Shown in pieces: positions 1 through 8,590 of a stretch of DNA of 64,000 nucleotides. How positions within the stretch are numbered: position 1 is the stretch's first letter; every line of letters begins with the position of its first letter. The position numbers were made by a program, and so were the translations under genes. Source of the DNA: Planctomycetota bacterium (GTDB lineage Bacteria > Planctomycetota > JAJSAM01 > JAJVHW01); contig JAJRPF010000074.1 of assembly GCA_024280885.1 (NCBI GenBank), forward strand, positions 1 through 64,000, in the 5' to 3' direction. Below the pieces are notes generated by a model that did not search any database, was not told the DNA's origin, and worked only from the letters and a program-made list of their open reading frames with translations.

Positions 1-334
1 CGTCCTGCTCGATCTCCGGCTTCACATACGTCAGCCGCCCGAGACGCAGCAACTCACTGGCACGTCCGTAGTCGAGCCCATGAAGCACCGCCCAATGCGC
101 CGCCGACGAAGCCCCATCGGCCCCGTACGTCCGCTCCCGCTCGATCCGCGCGAGCGCTCCGCCCAGGACCAGATCGTGCTCCTTGCTCAACTCGATTTCG
201 CGCAGCGCGATCGCCTTCGCACCGGCACCAGCGCCGCCACTCGAGGCAGCGGCCCCACCGGGCAACCGCCGAACATCCCGCCCGGGAGAGTTCCCGTCGG
301 TGGAGTTGTTGCCGGAAGACGCGCGCTCGCTCAT
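1..334 (-). CDS. Unrecognised protein, N-terminal part (cut by window start)
   Basis: Only the first 111 codons lie in the window. The frame is open from an ATG at 334 to the left edge. The first 40 or so residues are rich in Ser, Gly and Asn and look unstructured. After that comes a charged, probably helical region (LREIELSKEHDLVLGG) and then HWAVLHGLDYGRASELL. I do not recognise the family. The helical part faintly resembles the N-terminal region of DUF222/HNH-type proteins, but the diagnostic part would be outside the window, so this is a guess. The next gene to the right is also leftward, after a 119-base gap. Confidence 0.55.
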   Translation of the reverse strand, partial: MSERASSGNNSTDGNSPGRDVRRLPGGAAASSGGAGAGAKAIALREIELSKEHDLVLGGALARIERERTYGADGASSAAHWAVLHGLDYGRASELLRLGRLTYVKPEIEQD

Positions 335-453
335 GACAACGAAAGGCTAACAGGCGCCACGGACAGCAGTATGAACGAGCGAACCCCGAGCTCACCGCCG
401 ACCGCACAACTCCTACGCCAGAGCGACTCGCCTGGCGCGCGACCGTTCGCGGC

Positions 454-1515
454 TCAGGGGAGCTCCCACTCGATGGTCATCGGCCACATTCCCGTCATGA
501 TGACCGAGTGCCGATCCGGGAGGAGCACCATGGAGCTGATGCCGTGAGGCGCGCTCAACTCCCGCACGCCGATCTCAACGAGCGGTCCCGCATCAAGCGG
601 AACCTCGTACGAGCGAAGGGTCAGGATGCCATGATCGGTCGTCCTGGCGTCGCTTGCGACGGCGACCAGAGTGCGGGTCTCATCGGAGTAGTCGAGATGC
701 ACCTCGCCGTGCGCACTGACTCTGTGGACGCCAACGATACGACGGGTCTCGAGATCGAATTCCACGAACTTCCCGACTTGTCCTCGAAGCGCGATCCAGC
801 ATCGACCGGCTCCCGCCACCACGTCGAAACCCAGCTCGGCACCGTCAAGCAACGTCTGACGATGAACCACCTGAAGGGAGCGAAGATCGACGATCTCCAG
901 GACCCCTTCCTCCAGGACCCCTTCGTCCCCCACGGCAATGAGCTCCTGGCGCCCGAAGTCGATCCCCGCGCCGGAGACAATGCGCAATCCCAATTCAGCG
1001 ACGCCGATCACGCGGGCCGGGCTGCCTCCGTATGCAACGACCGCCGTGCCCGAGGTGTTGTCGAGGGCCACGAAGCGAAGGGGGGCCGGAGCGCGGAGGA
1101 GCCGCTCGACCAGGACTCCCGGAGGCACGAGAGCCTCCTCCACGAGTTCGCCATCCGGGAGTCTCCGCACCTCGATGACGTTGACCGCATCGGTCATCAC
1201 GTGATGACCGCGTTGATCCAGCGCGAGATTGCCAAGGGCATAGGACATGTCATCGACGTGAGAGACGACCCGCAGTCTCCGATCGAGCACGTACCAATCC
1301 AGGCTCGGCCACGTGGACTTCAGAATGACGAAGTCGCCGTCTGGCGTGACGAGCGCGTCCGAGAAGTCCCTCTGGTATCCAAGATTCAACGTCTGCGCGT
1401 GCGGTTCGTTGACGCCCCGACGCCACGCGCAGCCCGTCGTGAAGAACACCGTGCTCGTGAGCAGCAACGCGGCAACCACGAGTCGGGGGCGTGAGCATCG
1501 AGGGCGAGGAGTCAT
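454..1515 (-). CDS. Lipoprotein of unknown function, beta-propeller-like
   Basis: 353 residues. The N-terminus has a basic start, a hydrophobic stretch and a lipobox ending in FFTTGC, so the mature protein should be lipid-anchored at about Cys28. The body is a series of short beta-type repeats with phrases such as ALVTPDGDFVILKS and SVIMTGMWPMTIEW, the pattern of a WD40/YVTN-like propeller; that fold is my inference. I chose the ATG at 1515 because GGGAGA lies just upstream. A TTG six codons earlier (1533) is possible. No enzyme motif is visible. It is separate from the lipoprotein gene to its right, with a 448-base gap between them. Confidence 0.75.
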   Translation of the reverse strand: MTPRPRCSRPRLVVAALLLTSTVFFTTGCAWRRGVNEPHAQTLNLGYQRDFSDALVTPDGDFVILKSTWPSLDWYVLDRRLRVVSHVDDMSYALGNLALDQRGHHVMTDAVNVIEVRRLPDGELVEEALVPPGVLVERLLRAPAPLRFVALDNTSGTAVVAYGGSPARVIGVAELGLRIVSGAGIDFGRQELIAVGDEGVLEEGVLEIVDLRSLQVVHRQTLLDGAELGFDVVAGAGRCWIALRGQVGKFVEFDLETRRIVGVHRVSAHGEVHLDYSDETRTLVAVASDARTTDHGILTLRSYEVPLDAGPLVEIGVRELSAPHGISSMVLLPDRHSVIMTGMWPMTIEWELP

Positions 1516-1626
1516 GCGCGCTCTCCCATTCAAGGAAGCTTGAGATTCCGGCTGGCGAACGTGCCGCGCCGTGCCAGCCTCACGAAGACTCTGACCCCAG
1601 CTCGATCTGCTGCCAAGAGTTGCGCA

Positions 1627-1875
1627 CTACCGCTCCGAAGTGTCACGCCTGTGGATGCGCAGCGAGATCGTCGTCGGGGTGCCCTCCCCCGGCAAGTCCG
1701 CTCTCGCTGTGCCGGAGAGATCCCACGTGTCGGAGTCATGGCGCTGCGGGGACAGGCGAAACGTGTACTTCCCTGGCGCCAGCCCGTCGATGGCAGCGTC
1801 GCTGCCGAGCCACACACGGGCTCTTCGCCACCAGCCCTTCGGGTCGACGAGCCTGGTCGAAAGTGGAGCGTTCAA
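1627..1875 (-). pseudogene. Possible remnant of a CarboxypepD-reg-like protein
   Basis: A leftward frame is open from about 1995 to 1627 but has no good start codon; TTG at 1875 is the best, and no Shine-Dalgarno sequence is seen. The encoded tail (DGLAPGKYTFRLSPQ then GTPTTISLRIH) reads like the last beta-sandwich of a carboxypeptidase-regulatory-like domain, as in the large gene at 11.3-14.0 kb. The upstream part of the frame is compositionally odd and contains a half copy of the REPIN sequence (1884-1897). This looks like the end of a decayed gene rather than an intact small gene, but a short real protein cannot be excluded. Confidence 0.35.
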
Positions 1876-1883
1876 ACCGAAGG

Positions 1884-1897
1884 TTTGAGCCTGGCAC
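1884..1897. repeat. Short half-match to REPIN family A
   Basis: TTTGAGCCTGGCAC matches the right arm of the inverted repeats at 8.44, 23.79 and 50.49 kb. No left arm is present. It may be a decayed solo copy or chance. Confidence 0.3.
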
Positions 1898-1963
1898 AGT
1901 GTGTCGCAGTACGTCGGCGCTACGCCGTTCGACCGTTGCAGTACTGGGTCACGGCACTTCAGA

Positions 1964-2611
1964 TCAGCGCGTTCGAGTCCGCGCCAACCAAACCTCGATG
2001 GTCGCGCGAACCGAGTCGTCCTTCTCCGCCGTGAGCATCCATGTCAGTTCCTCGATCGCCGTTGACGTCGGGGTGACCGTGGCCAGGAACGCCGCCACGC
2101 GACGACGAGACCAGGGAGACGACGAAGCGGCCAGGTCGCGCACCACGCGGCGGGGAACCCGCAGGCCCGGGCGGGAGAAAGTGTCGAGCAGCAAACTGAC
2201 TTCGTCCTCCGGCACTTCGCTTCCGAACTCGATCCCACGCAGCATCGCCTCCACGGACTCGTTCGGCAGTTCCCGGAGATGCCGAAGACCCTCGCGGCGT
2301 GCCTCGGGATCGGAGGCGAACATCATCATCACGCGGCCCGGGGTCTTGAGATCCGTCCCGAACTCGAGTTTCTCTTCGAGCGCCTCCTGGGTCATCCGGG
2401 CAGCGATCTCCTTTGAGACATCCTCGCGGGTCATTCCGCGGAACTCGTCGGAGTCGAATTCGATCTTCCCGATGTTCACGGGTTCCTGCGGCGCCGACTC
2501 CACGATCTGGGGTCCGGGGATTTCCGCCCGTGAGTCTTCCGTGCCGCAGCCGGGTGGCAACCACAGGGCGACGGCAAGCACGGCGAGGGACCACAACTTC
2601 GATCGGGGCAT
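1964..2611 (-). CDS. Small lipoprotein with HEAT-like helices
   Basis: 215 residues. The signal sequence (SLAVLAVALWLPPGCG) ends in a lipobox Cys near residue 22. The mature part is acidic at first (PVNIGKIEFDSDEF) and then helical, with paired-helix repeats (DPEARREGLRHLRELP; RRVAAFLATVTPTSTAIEELTWML) like a degenerate HEAT/ARM array. No catalytic motif is seen. Exported HEAT proteins are plentiful in this window. The role is probably a scaffold or adaptor at the membrane; that is inference from the fold only. Confidence 0.7.
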   Translation of the reverse strand: MPRSKLWSLAVLAVALWLPPGCGTEDSRAEIPGPQIVESAPQEPVNIGKIEFDSDEFRGMTREDVSKEIAARMTQEALEEKLEFGTDLKTPGRVMMMFASDPEARREGLRHLRELPNESVEAMLRGIEFGSEVPEDEVSLLLDTFSRPGLRVPRRVVRDLAASSSPWSRRRVAAFLATVTPTSTAIEELTWMLTAEKDDSVRATIEVWLARTRTR

Positions 2612-3227
2612 CTTCGTCTCCCTCGCGTCTGTCGAAACCGAAGGATATGAGATTGAGCCCGAGTTGCCATTGCGAGATCGATCCGCTCACAGGAGTCCGG
2701 TCCGTCGATCGGTCGGTCGGTCGGTCCCGACCCGGCGCTCCTCCGCGTTGCGACGGACGTAGATCGGCTGGTCGTGCCGCAACGTAACGGTGGCGCGAGC
2801 TATCGATGTGGGAGGGACTCCAGCCGCCGCACGAGAGGTGCTGGATCGCCACCGCAGTTTGCTCAAGCTGCCCCCCGAGCGCCGCCACGCTGCACGAGCA
2901 TCTCTGGTCGACTGACCAAGGGATCCCCACTTTGCTCCGGTTGTGTTCGAGAGCCCCACGGGATGGTGCCCGGTGATCGCGGACGTCCTGGTTCGACTTC
3001 GATCACGCCCTCGGTCCGCTGCACACCGGGCACCGAGCGGCTACGTCGCGACTCTCCGACTCCGACGAGATTCAAGAGAATGCGCTCGGCGCTTCGTCTG
3101 CGGCGGTGCGATGAACTCTCTCCATGAACACAGCGCCGCCAGCGTTCCCCTGGCCCCGCCCCCAGGACCGCGACCCGTGAGTGGCCGCCCCGGGCGAACC
3201 CGGGACGGCGCGGCGAGGGCGTCTCGG
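2612..3227. other. 616-base gap, no convincing gene
   Basis: Several short frames are open but none has both a start signal and coding character. It holds four tandem GGTC units (2711-2726) and a rightward 41-codon frame (GTG 2790 to TGA 2915) whose end, ARASLVD, follows an Arg-rich helical stretch; this could be a leftover of a lost gene. Near 3184-3209 there is a terminator-like hairpin for the gene to the right. Confidence 0.5.
3184..3209 (-). terminator. Terminator-like hairpin 3' of the calcium-motif protein gene
   Basis: GCCG-C-CCCGGG, a CGAA loop, then CCCGGG-A-CGGC forms a stem of about ten pairs with one mismatch, starting 19 bases beyond the stop at 3228. There is no T run in the gene's direction, so it is not a classical intrinsic terminator. 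Confidence 0.4.
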
Positions 3228-4385
3228 CTACTCGCCCGTGTCGATCGTCACCGATCGAACGAAGTAGACCGTCGTGCCCAGGTTTCCCAGGTCGTCATGC
3301 GGAGTTCCGCGGATGAGGTAGTCGCCGTCGGCGAAGCCCGTGCCGCCGAGGTCCGTCTCGTAGCCCCAGACAAACGTCGCGGCGCGGCCCACTCCGGACG
3401 GCGCCGATGCGACCCCGTCGTCCGGATCGCCCTCGCCCGCGGCGTTGGTGCAGGCATTCCAATCGAGATCCGCCAGGAGGAGCGGCGATGTCGGGACCGT
3501 CTCGCCTTCGCTGATCCGGTAGTAGTCGAAGTGGACGGCGACCGGGGCGACATCGAGTTCGCCATCGTTGTCACGATCCTCGAGGTCGAGGAGATCGAGG
3601 GCACCGTTGCCGTTGCGATCCTCGGAGTCGTCATCAAAGGCGGTCCAGTCGATCTCGATCAGCCCGGCATCGGTATCGACAAGCGGGACATCATCGATCG
3701 TCATCGAGGGCGGCGACGAGTTATCGAGCGAGAAGGAGTCCGCGTATGCCCATTCGCTGACCTGACGCTTCCCCCCGCGACGGCGCGCGCGGATGCGCAT
3801 CACGACGCCGGGCTGATCGTCGGTGAAGAGCACAGCACCGGCCTCGAAGGGATCCGGGACGGCGCGGCCCTGCGCGTCGCGCAAGACCTGCGGTCCATCC
3901 ATGATTCGCGCGTTGCCGAGATCCGCGACGTGGTCCCACACGAACGCATGCGCGGCGCCGTCGCCAGCCGGACGATACGTCACGACCGTGCGGCCATCGC
4001 CGCGCCGAACCCGCGCCGTGTCGCGCGCGTCGCGGAACTCATGCGTGGCGCGCACGAACTCCGACGGTTTGCCCGTCGACGTTCCATCGGCGATCTCGCC
4101 ATCGCCGTTCAGGTCGATGCCGAACTCGACGACGATGCCCACCTTGCGGCGACTCCTGTCAACGAGGTTGAACGGCAACGCGAGTCGCGAGCCGGCGCCG
4201 GCCGTGCCCTGCAATCCAAGAGGGGTCGTAGGGACGACGCTCAGGTTTTTGGCGACCTTCGGCTTGCGGCGGGCGAACGCATCGTCAATCAACACTGCGA
4301 TCGACACGGCGAATAGCGCGGCCCCTACGGCAAGGCCAGCCACGAGGTAGCTGGCTCGCGCGCTGCGAGGGATGATCTGGGGCAT
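3228..4385 (-). CDS. Secreted/anchored protein with dockerin-like calcium motifs (paralogue A)
   Basis: 385 residues from the ATG at 4385. This start puts a hydrophobic signal-anchor (ASYLVAGLAVGAALFAVSI) near residues 10-30; an upstream start would add an unrelated hydrophilic leader. The body contains FGIDLNGDGEIADG and, around two thirds of the way along, DRNGNGALDLLDLEDRDNDG, which have the spacing of dockerin/thrombospondin-3 type calcium loops. It then has GDPDDGVASAP. The same blocks in the same order occur in the gene at 62.4-64.0 kb, so the two are paralogues. Function is unknown. It is probably an extracellular structural or carbohydrate-associated protein; that is inference. Confidence 0.75.
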   Translation of the reverse strand: MPQIIPRSARASYLVAGLAVGAALFAVSIAVLIDDAFARRKPKVAKNLSVVPTTPLGLQGTAGAGSRLALPFNLVDRSRRKVGIVVEFGIDLNGDGEIADGTSTGKPSEFVRATHEFRDARDTARVRRGDGRTVVTYRPAGDGAAHAFVWDHVADLGNARIMDGPQVLRDAQGRAVPDPFEAGAVLFTDDQPGVVMRIRARRRGGKRQVSEWAYADSFSLDNSSPPSMTIDDVPLVDTDAGLIEIDWTAFDDDSEDRNGNGALDLLDLEDRDNDGELDVAPVAVHFDYYRISEGETVPTSPLLLADLDWNACTNAAGEGDPDDGVASAPSGVGRAATFVWGYETDLGGTGFADGDYLIRGTPHDDLGNLGTTVYFVRSVTIDTGE

Positions 4386-4589
4386 GTCATGGTCTCCGGT
4401 TCGGCCCCAACCCAACCATCGCGCCTTCACGACGTTACAGGCGGATTCCAATCCGTGGGGGGCGACGTTGGAGAGAGACTCCGGAGACGGACTCAATCGT
4501 TGCTGCTATCGAGCCTGTGGAGAGCGCTCTGAAGCGCATCGGTTCAACGCGCGCACCGCGCTCAGCGCGGGATTGTGTAGCCTCCCCCA

Positions 4590-7500
4590 GTGGACGCCCC
4601 GAAGAGACCCTCGCTCCGCGCGCTGCTCGTTACTCAGTTCCTGGGTGCGTTCAACGACAACGCGTGGAAGCTCATCGTCTCGTTGCTCGCGATCAAGGCG
4701 GCGACCACGGGCCTCGACGGGTCGGCGGCACAGTCTGCGGCGCAGACGGAGACGTCGATCGCGTTCATCGCGTTCATGCTGCCGATGCTGCTGATCTCGC
4801 TGCCCGCGGGGGCGATCGCCGATCGCATCAGCAAGCGTCGCGTCATCATCGGGACGAAGGCACTCGAGGTCGTGCTCATGGCGGGCGCGACGGCGATCCT
4901 CTTCGTCGCCCCGGGACACAAGGTGCTCTCGCTGGCGGTGCTCGCGCTGATGGGCGTCCAGAGCGGTCTCTTCAGTCCGGCCAAGTACGGCATCCTCCCG
5001 GAGATCTTGCCCCACAACCGCCTGTCCGCTGGCAACGGTCAGTTGGAGATGTGGACGTTCCTCGCGATCGTCGGCGGCACCGCGGCTGGCGGCATCTTCC
5101 TGCAGGCGTCAGGCGAGAGTCAATGGGTCGCCGGCGCGCTGCTGCTCGCGTTTTCCGTGGCCGGACTCGCGGCATCATTCCGCATCCCGGAAGTAGCAGC
5201 CGCGCGTGCGGAGGGCGGCGTCGTCGACACCATCCGCGACGGCTGGACAGCGGTTCGTGGCAGCCGCGAGATCTGGCTGTCGGTGCTCGGGCTTGCACTC
5301 TTCTGGGGCGTCGCCAACCTGCTCGGCCAGAACGTGCTCGTCTATTCGAAACTCGCACTCGGGCTGAGCGACGCGACGGTCGGGTTGCCCATGGCCGCAG
5401 TCGGTGTCGGGATCGGAATAGGCGGCGTCGCCGCGGGTCGGCTGTCCAACGGAAAAGTCGAGATGGGGCTCGTCCCCCTCGGCGCCGTCGGCATGGCGCT
5501 CTTCGCGTCGCTCCTCGGACTGATCAAGCCGGACTTCTGGGGCACGCTCTTCCTGATGGCGGCGCTCGGTACAGCGAGCGGCCTGCTGCTCGTGCCGCTG
5601 AACTCGCTCATCCAGTGGAAGGCGCCGAAGGATCGACGCGGATCGGTGATCGCCCTCGCCAACGTTCTGCAGTCGTTCGGAATGCTCGCGGGAACGTACG
5701 CAGGCGGCGCACTCGCGCGCTTCGGAATGAGCACGGGGGATATCCTGCTCGTGATCGCGGCGATCACGGTGGTCGGCACGCTCTGGTCGCTCTGGGTCCT
5801 CCCGCAAGCGTTCCTGCGCCTGTTGCTGGTACTCGCCACGAACACCGCTTACCGACTGCGCGTCATCGGACTCGATCGGCTACCGCGCAAGCGCGGCGTG
5901 CTCCTTGCGCCGAACCACGTCTCGTTCATGGACGGGCTCTTCGTGATCGCCGCCACCGATCGCCCGGTCCGCTTTCTCGTGGACGCCGACATCTTCAAGC
6001 ACCCCATCCTGCGTCTCGGCGTTCGCGTGCTGGGCGGCATACCGGTCTCGCCGAAACTCGGCCCCGAGGAGATCAACCGCGCGTTGCGCGCCGCGGGCGA
6101 TGCGCTCGATCAGGGCGAAGTCGTATGCATCTTCCCCGAGGGACAGATCACGCGCACCGGCGGTATGCAGAGTTTCCGCCGCGGCATCGAACGCATCGCG
6201 GGCGGGCGCGACGCCGTAATCGTACCGGTCCATCTCGACCGGGTCTGGGGCAGTATCTTCAGTCGCTCCGGCGGACGCTTCTTCACCAAGTTGCCGAAGC
6301 GCATTCCGTATCCGGTGACCGTCGCGTTCGGCGAACCGCTGCCCGTAGATACGTCGGCGACGGAGGTGCGCTGCGCGGTCGCGGAACTCGGTGCGGATGC
6401 ATGGGAGATCCGGGAACGCGATCGAACGACGCTTCATCGACGCGCCATCCGCGTGTTGCGCCGACGTCCGTGGACCCTGCAGTTCGGCGATGCGCAGCGC
6501 CCCCATCTTTCGCGCTTCAAGACACTGGTCGGGTCGATCGTCCTCGCGCGCAAACTTGCGCCGCTCTGGGAAGGGCAGCAGCGCGTGGGCGTGATGATGC
6601 CGGCGTCGGTCGCGGGCGCCCTGGTGAACATCGCCGCCTCGCTCTGCGGCAAGACGATCGTCAATCTGAACTACACGACCGGTGCGGCGGGGTTGGAGTC
6701 TGTGGTCCGCCAGGCGGAACTCCGCACCGTGGTCTCGGCGCGCGTCTTCTGCGCGAAGGCCAGCGTGAAGCTGCCGACGACGACTGCCGACATCTGGCTC
6801 AAGGATGTCGCGGACGGGATCGGCCCCGGTGATCGCATCGTCGCCATTCTTCTGGCTCTCTTCGCGCCCGCGCGGTTGATCGAATACGCCTGCGGCAACC
6901 GCTCGCCCCAGAGCGTCGGGGATGTCGCCACGGTGATCTTCTCGAGTGGCAGTACCGGCGAGCCGAAGGGCATCCCGCTCACACATTTCAACGTCAACGC
7001 GAACGTCGAGGCGGTGGCGCAGGTCTTCCGTCCCGAGCGGTCAGATCGCCTGCTGGGGATCCTCCCGCTCTTCCACTCGTTCGGCGCGCTGGCACTCTGG
7101 TTCTCCGTCAACCGTGAGATGCCGATGGCGTTTCAGCCGAATCCGCTCGACGCCCAGGCCGTCGGCAAGATCGTCTCGAAGTACCGCGTCACGCTGATGC
7201 TCGCGACACCGACTCTGCTCTCGCTCTACACCCGCGGTTGCAAGCCGACGCAATTCGGATCGCTGCGGCTCGTCGTGGCTGGCGCGGAGAAGCTCTGCGA
7301 CAACGTTCGCGACGCGTTCGAAGATCGTTTCGGCGTGCGGCCAATGGAGGGCTACGGCGCCACGGAATGCGCTCCGGCCATCGCCGTCGGCACGCCTGAC
7401 TTCCGCGCGCCGGGCTTCTATCAGCCGGGATCGCGACGCGGCTACATCGGGCAGCCTGTGCCGGGGATGGCGCTGAAGATCGTGGATGCCGAGACGTTCG

Positions 7501-8003
7501 AGCGCGTCCCCCACGGACAGGAAGGGCTCGTCCTCGTACGCGGCCCGAACGTATTCGACGGGTACCTCGGGCGCCCGGACCTGACAGCGGCGGCGTTTCG
7601 CGACGGCTGGTACATCACCGGCGACATCGGAATGCAGGACAACGACGGCTACCTCGCGATCACGGACCGCGCGTCGCGCTTCGCGAAGATCGGTGGCGAG
7701 ATGATCCCCTGCTGCACCGTCGAGAGCGCGCTACACCAAGCCGCGGGCGTGGAGGGCTCCGTGTTCGCCGTCACGGTCGTGCGCGACCCGCGTCGGGGAG
7801 AGAAGCTCGCCGTCGTACACTGCTGGGATGGCGACGTCGATGAGCTGCTCGAGAAGGCGCGCACGGGCGGCCTACCCAACCTCTTCGCACCGAAGGCGCG
7901 CGACTTCTCACGCGTGGACGAACTCCCGCTCCTCGGCACTGGAAAGATCGACCTGCGCGCCGTCAAGGACGCTGCAGAACGCGGGTCACTGGAGACGACA
8001 TGA
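4590..8003 (+). CDS. aas: Aas-type fusion: lysophospholipid transporter / PlsC acyltransferase / acyl-ACP synthetase
   Basis: 1137 residues, GTG start. Residues 1 to about 410 form an MFS permease of the LplT type (start: LLVTQFLGAFNDNAWKLI). Residues of about 420-620 form a PlsC/LPLAT acyltransferase with NHVSFMDG (HX4D, near 441) and FPEGQITRTGG (near 514). The rest is an AMP-binding synthetase with the P-loop-like FSSGSTGEPKG (near 780), YGATE (near 920) and YITGDIG (near 1007). Known family role: flip lysophosphatidylethanolamine across the inner membrane, activate a fatty acid and re-acylate the lysolipid. In enterobacteria LplT and Aas are separate; here all three modules are one chain. 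All key motifs are intact. The next gene overlaps its stop codon. Confidence 0.92.
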   Translation: MDAPKRPSLRALLVTQFLGAFNDNAWKLIVSLLAIKAATTGLDGSAAQSAAQTETSIAFIAFMLPMLLISLPAGAIADRISKRRVIIGTKALEVVLMAGATAILFVAPGHKVLSLAVLALMGVQSGLFSPAKYGILPEILPHNRLSAGNGQLEMWTFLAIVGGTAAGGIFLQASGESQWVAGALLLAFSVAGLAASFRIPEVAAARAEGGVVDTIRDGWTAVRGSREIWLSVLGLALFWGVANLLGQNVLVYSKLALGLSDATVGLPMAAVGVGIGIGGVAAGRLSNGKVEMGLVPLGAVGMALFASLLGLIKPDFWGTLFLMAALGTASGLLLVPLNSLIQWKAPKDRRGSVIALANVLQSFGMLAGTYAGGALARFGMSTGDILLVIAAITVVGTLWSLWVLPQAFLRLLLVLATNTAYRLRVIGLDRLPRKRGVLLAPNHVSFMDGLFVIAATDRPVRFLVDADIFKHPILRLGVRVLGGIPVSPKLGPEEINRALRAAGDALDQGEVVCIFPEGQITRTGGMQSFRRGIERIAGGRDAVIVPVHLDRVWGSIFSRSGGRFFTKLPKRIPYPVTVAFGEPLPVDTSATEVRCAVAELGADAWEIRERDRTTLHRRAIRVLRRRPWTLQFGDAQRPHLSRFKTLVGSIVLARKLAPLWEGQQRVGVMMPASVAGALVNIAASLCGKTIVNLNYTTGAAGLESVVRQAELRTVVSARVFCAKASVKLPTTTADIWLKDVADGIGPGDRIVAILLALFAPARLIEYACGNRSPQSVGDVATVIFSSGSTGEPKGIPLTHFNVNANVEAVAQVFRPERSDRLLGILPLFHSFGALALWFSVNREMPMAFQPNPLDAQAVGKIVSKYRVTLMLATPTLLSLYTRGCKPTQFGSLRLVVAGAEKLCDNVRDAFEDRFGVRPMEGYGATECAPAIAVGTPDFRAPGFYQPGSRRGYIGQPVPGMALKIVDAETFERVPHGQEGLVLVRGPNVFDGYLGRPDLTAAAFRDGWYITGDIGMQDNDGYLAITDRASRFAKIGGEMIPCCTVESALHQAAGVEGSVFAVTVVRDPRRGEKLAVVHCWDGDVDELLEKARTGGLPNLFAPKARDFSRVDELPLLGTGKIDLRAVKDAAERGSLETT

Positions 8004-8320
8004 TCGAAATCATCCGGGTCGACGAACCCGCTCTGGCGCACCTCATCCTGGGCTACCTGGAAACCCACGGCATCCCGGGCGAGGTCGTGGGCGACCAGGC
8101 GTTCTGGTCCGACGGCAGCATGGTTCCGCGCGACATGCGCCCGACGGTCCGCGTGGCGGATGAACACGCGGAGGACGCGCGACGGCTGTTGCAGGAATTC
8201 GAGGATCGCCGGACGAGCGGGGAGTCGTGGTTCTGCCCGAAGTGCGGCGATGTGGTGCCGCCAGCATTCGCGGAGTGCCCGGTGTGCCGGGTGGTGCGTC
8301 CGCCGCGGAAAGCGGGGTAG
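8000..8320 (+). CDS. DUF2007 family protein with C-terminal zinc ribbon
   Basis: 106 residues. The N-terminal half (IIRVDEPALAHLILGYLETHGIPGEVVG) matches the putative signal-transducing DUF2007 pattern: a ferredoxin-like fold with a helix and an exposed edge. The tail has CPKC and CPVC, spaced as a zinc ribbon. Its ATG overlaps the aas stop codon by four bases (ATGA), so translation is very likely coupled. Whether it senses or regulates phospholipid repair is not shown by the sequence. Confidence 0.8.
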   Translation: MIEIIRVDEPALAHLILGYLETHGIPGEVVGDQAFWSDGSMVPRDMRPTVRVADEHAEDARRLLQEFEDRRTSGESWFCPKCGDVVPPAFAECPVCRVVRPPRKAG

Positions 8321-8437
8321 GGGGTCTGGGGGCGGGGTCGGCGGGCGGGTCGGTGGCTCGGCGACGGGGTAGGTGGTGCGGAGGGATTGGGGACTGGAAG
8401 ATCTGGATGGATCGCGACTCGTCGAGGGGTCGAAATA

Positions 8438-8524
8438 CCGTGCCAGGCTCAATTCGTCGGGGCGGCCACCCGCGCTGACGAGGGCGAGACTCGTCGCCGC
8501 CCCGACGAATTGAGCCAGGCACGG
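8438..8524. repeat. REPIN-like inverted repeat, family A, subtype 1
   Basis: Two 28-base arms (8438-8465 and 8497-8524) are complementary with one mismatch and enclose 31 bases. The arms carry GTGCCAGGCTCAATTCGTCG and its inverse. The preceding bases (GGATCGCGACTCGTCGAGG) recur before the 50.49-kb copy. The gap to its left, from 8321, holds no gene. The size and two-arm layout are those of REPINs mobilised by RAYT transposases; no such gene is in the window. Confidence 0.8.
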
Positions 8525-8590
8525 GATCTCGCCCCCGCGCACGCCCTCGGTGGACGGACGATGGAGGCAGTAAGAAAACGACCAGAACGA

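Noticed and set aside
2711..2726. GGTC tandem repeat as a binding-site array
   Set aside because: Only four units and no flanking dyad, so probably simple slippage.
2943..4316. Long rightward frame opposite the calcium-motif gene
   Set aside because: High-GC antisense shadow. The leftward frame has clear conserved motifs and a paralogue.
4517..6832. 771-codon rightward frame overlapping aas
   Set aside because: It is the shadow of a gene with all family motifs in another frame; it is Arg-rich with no recognisable domain.
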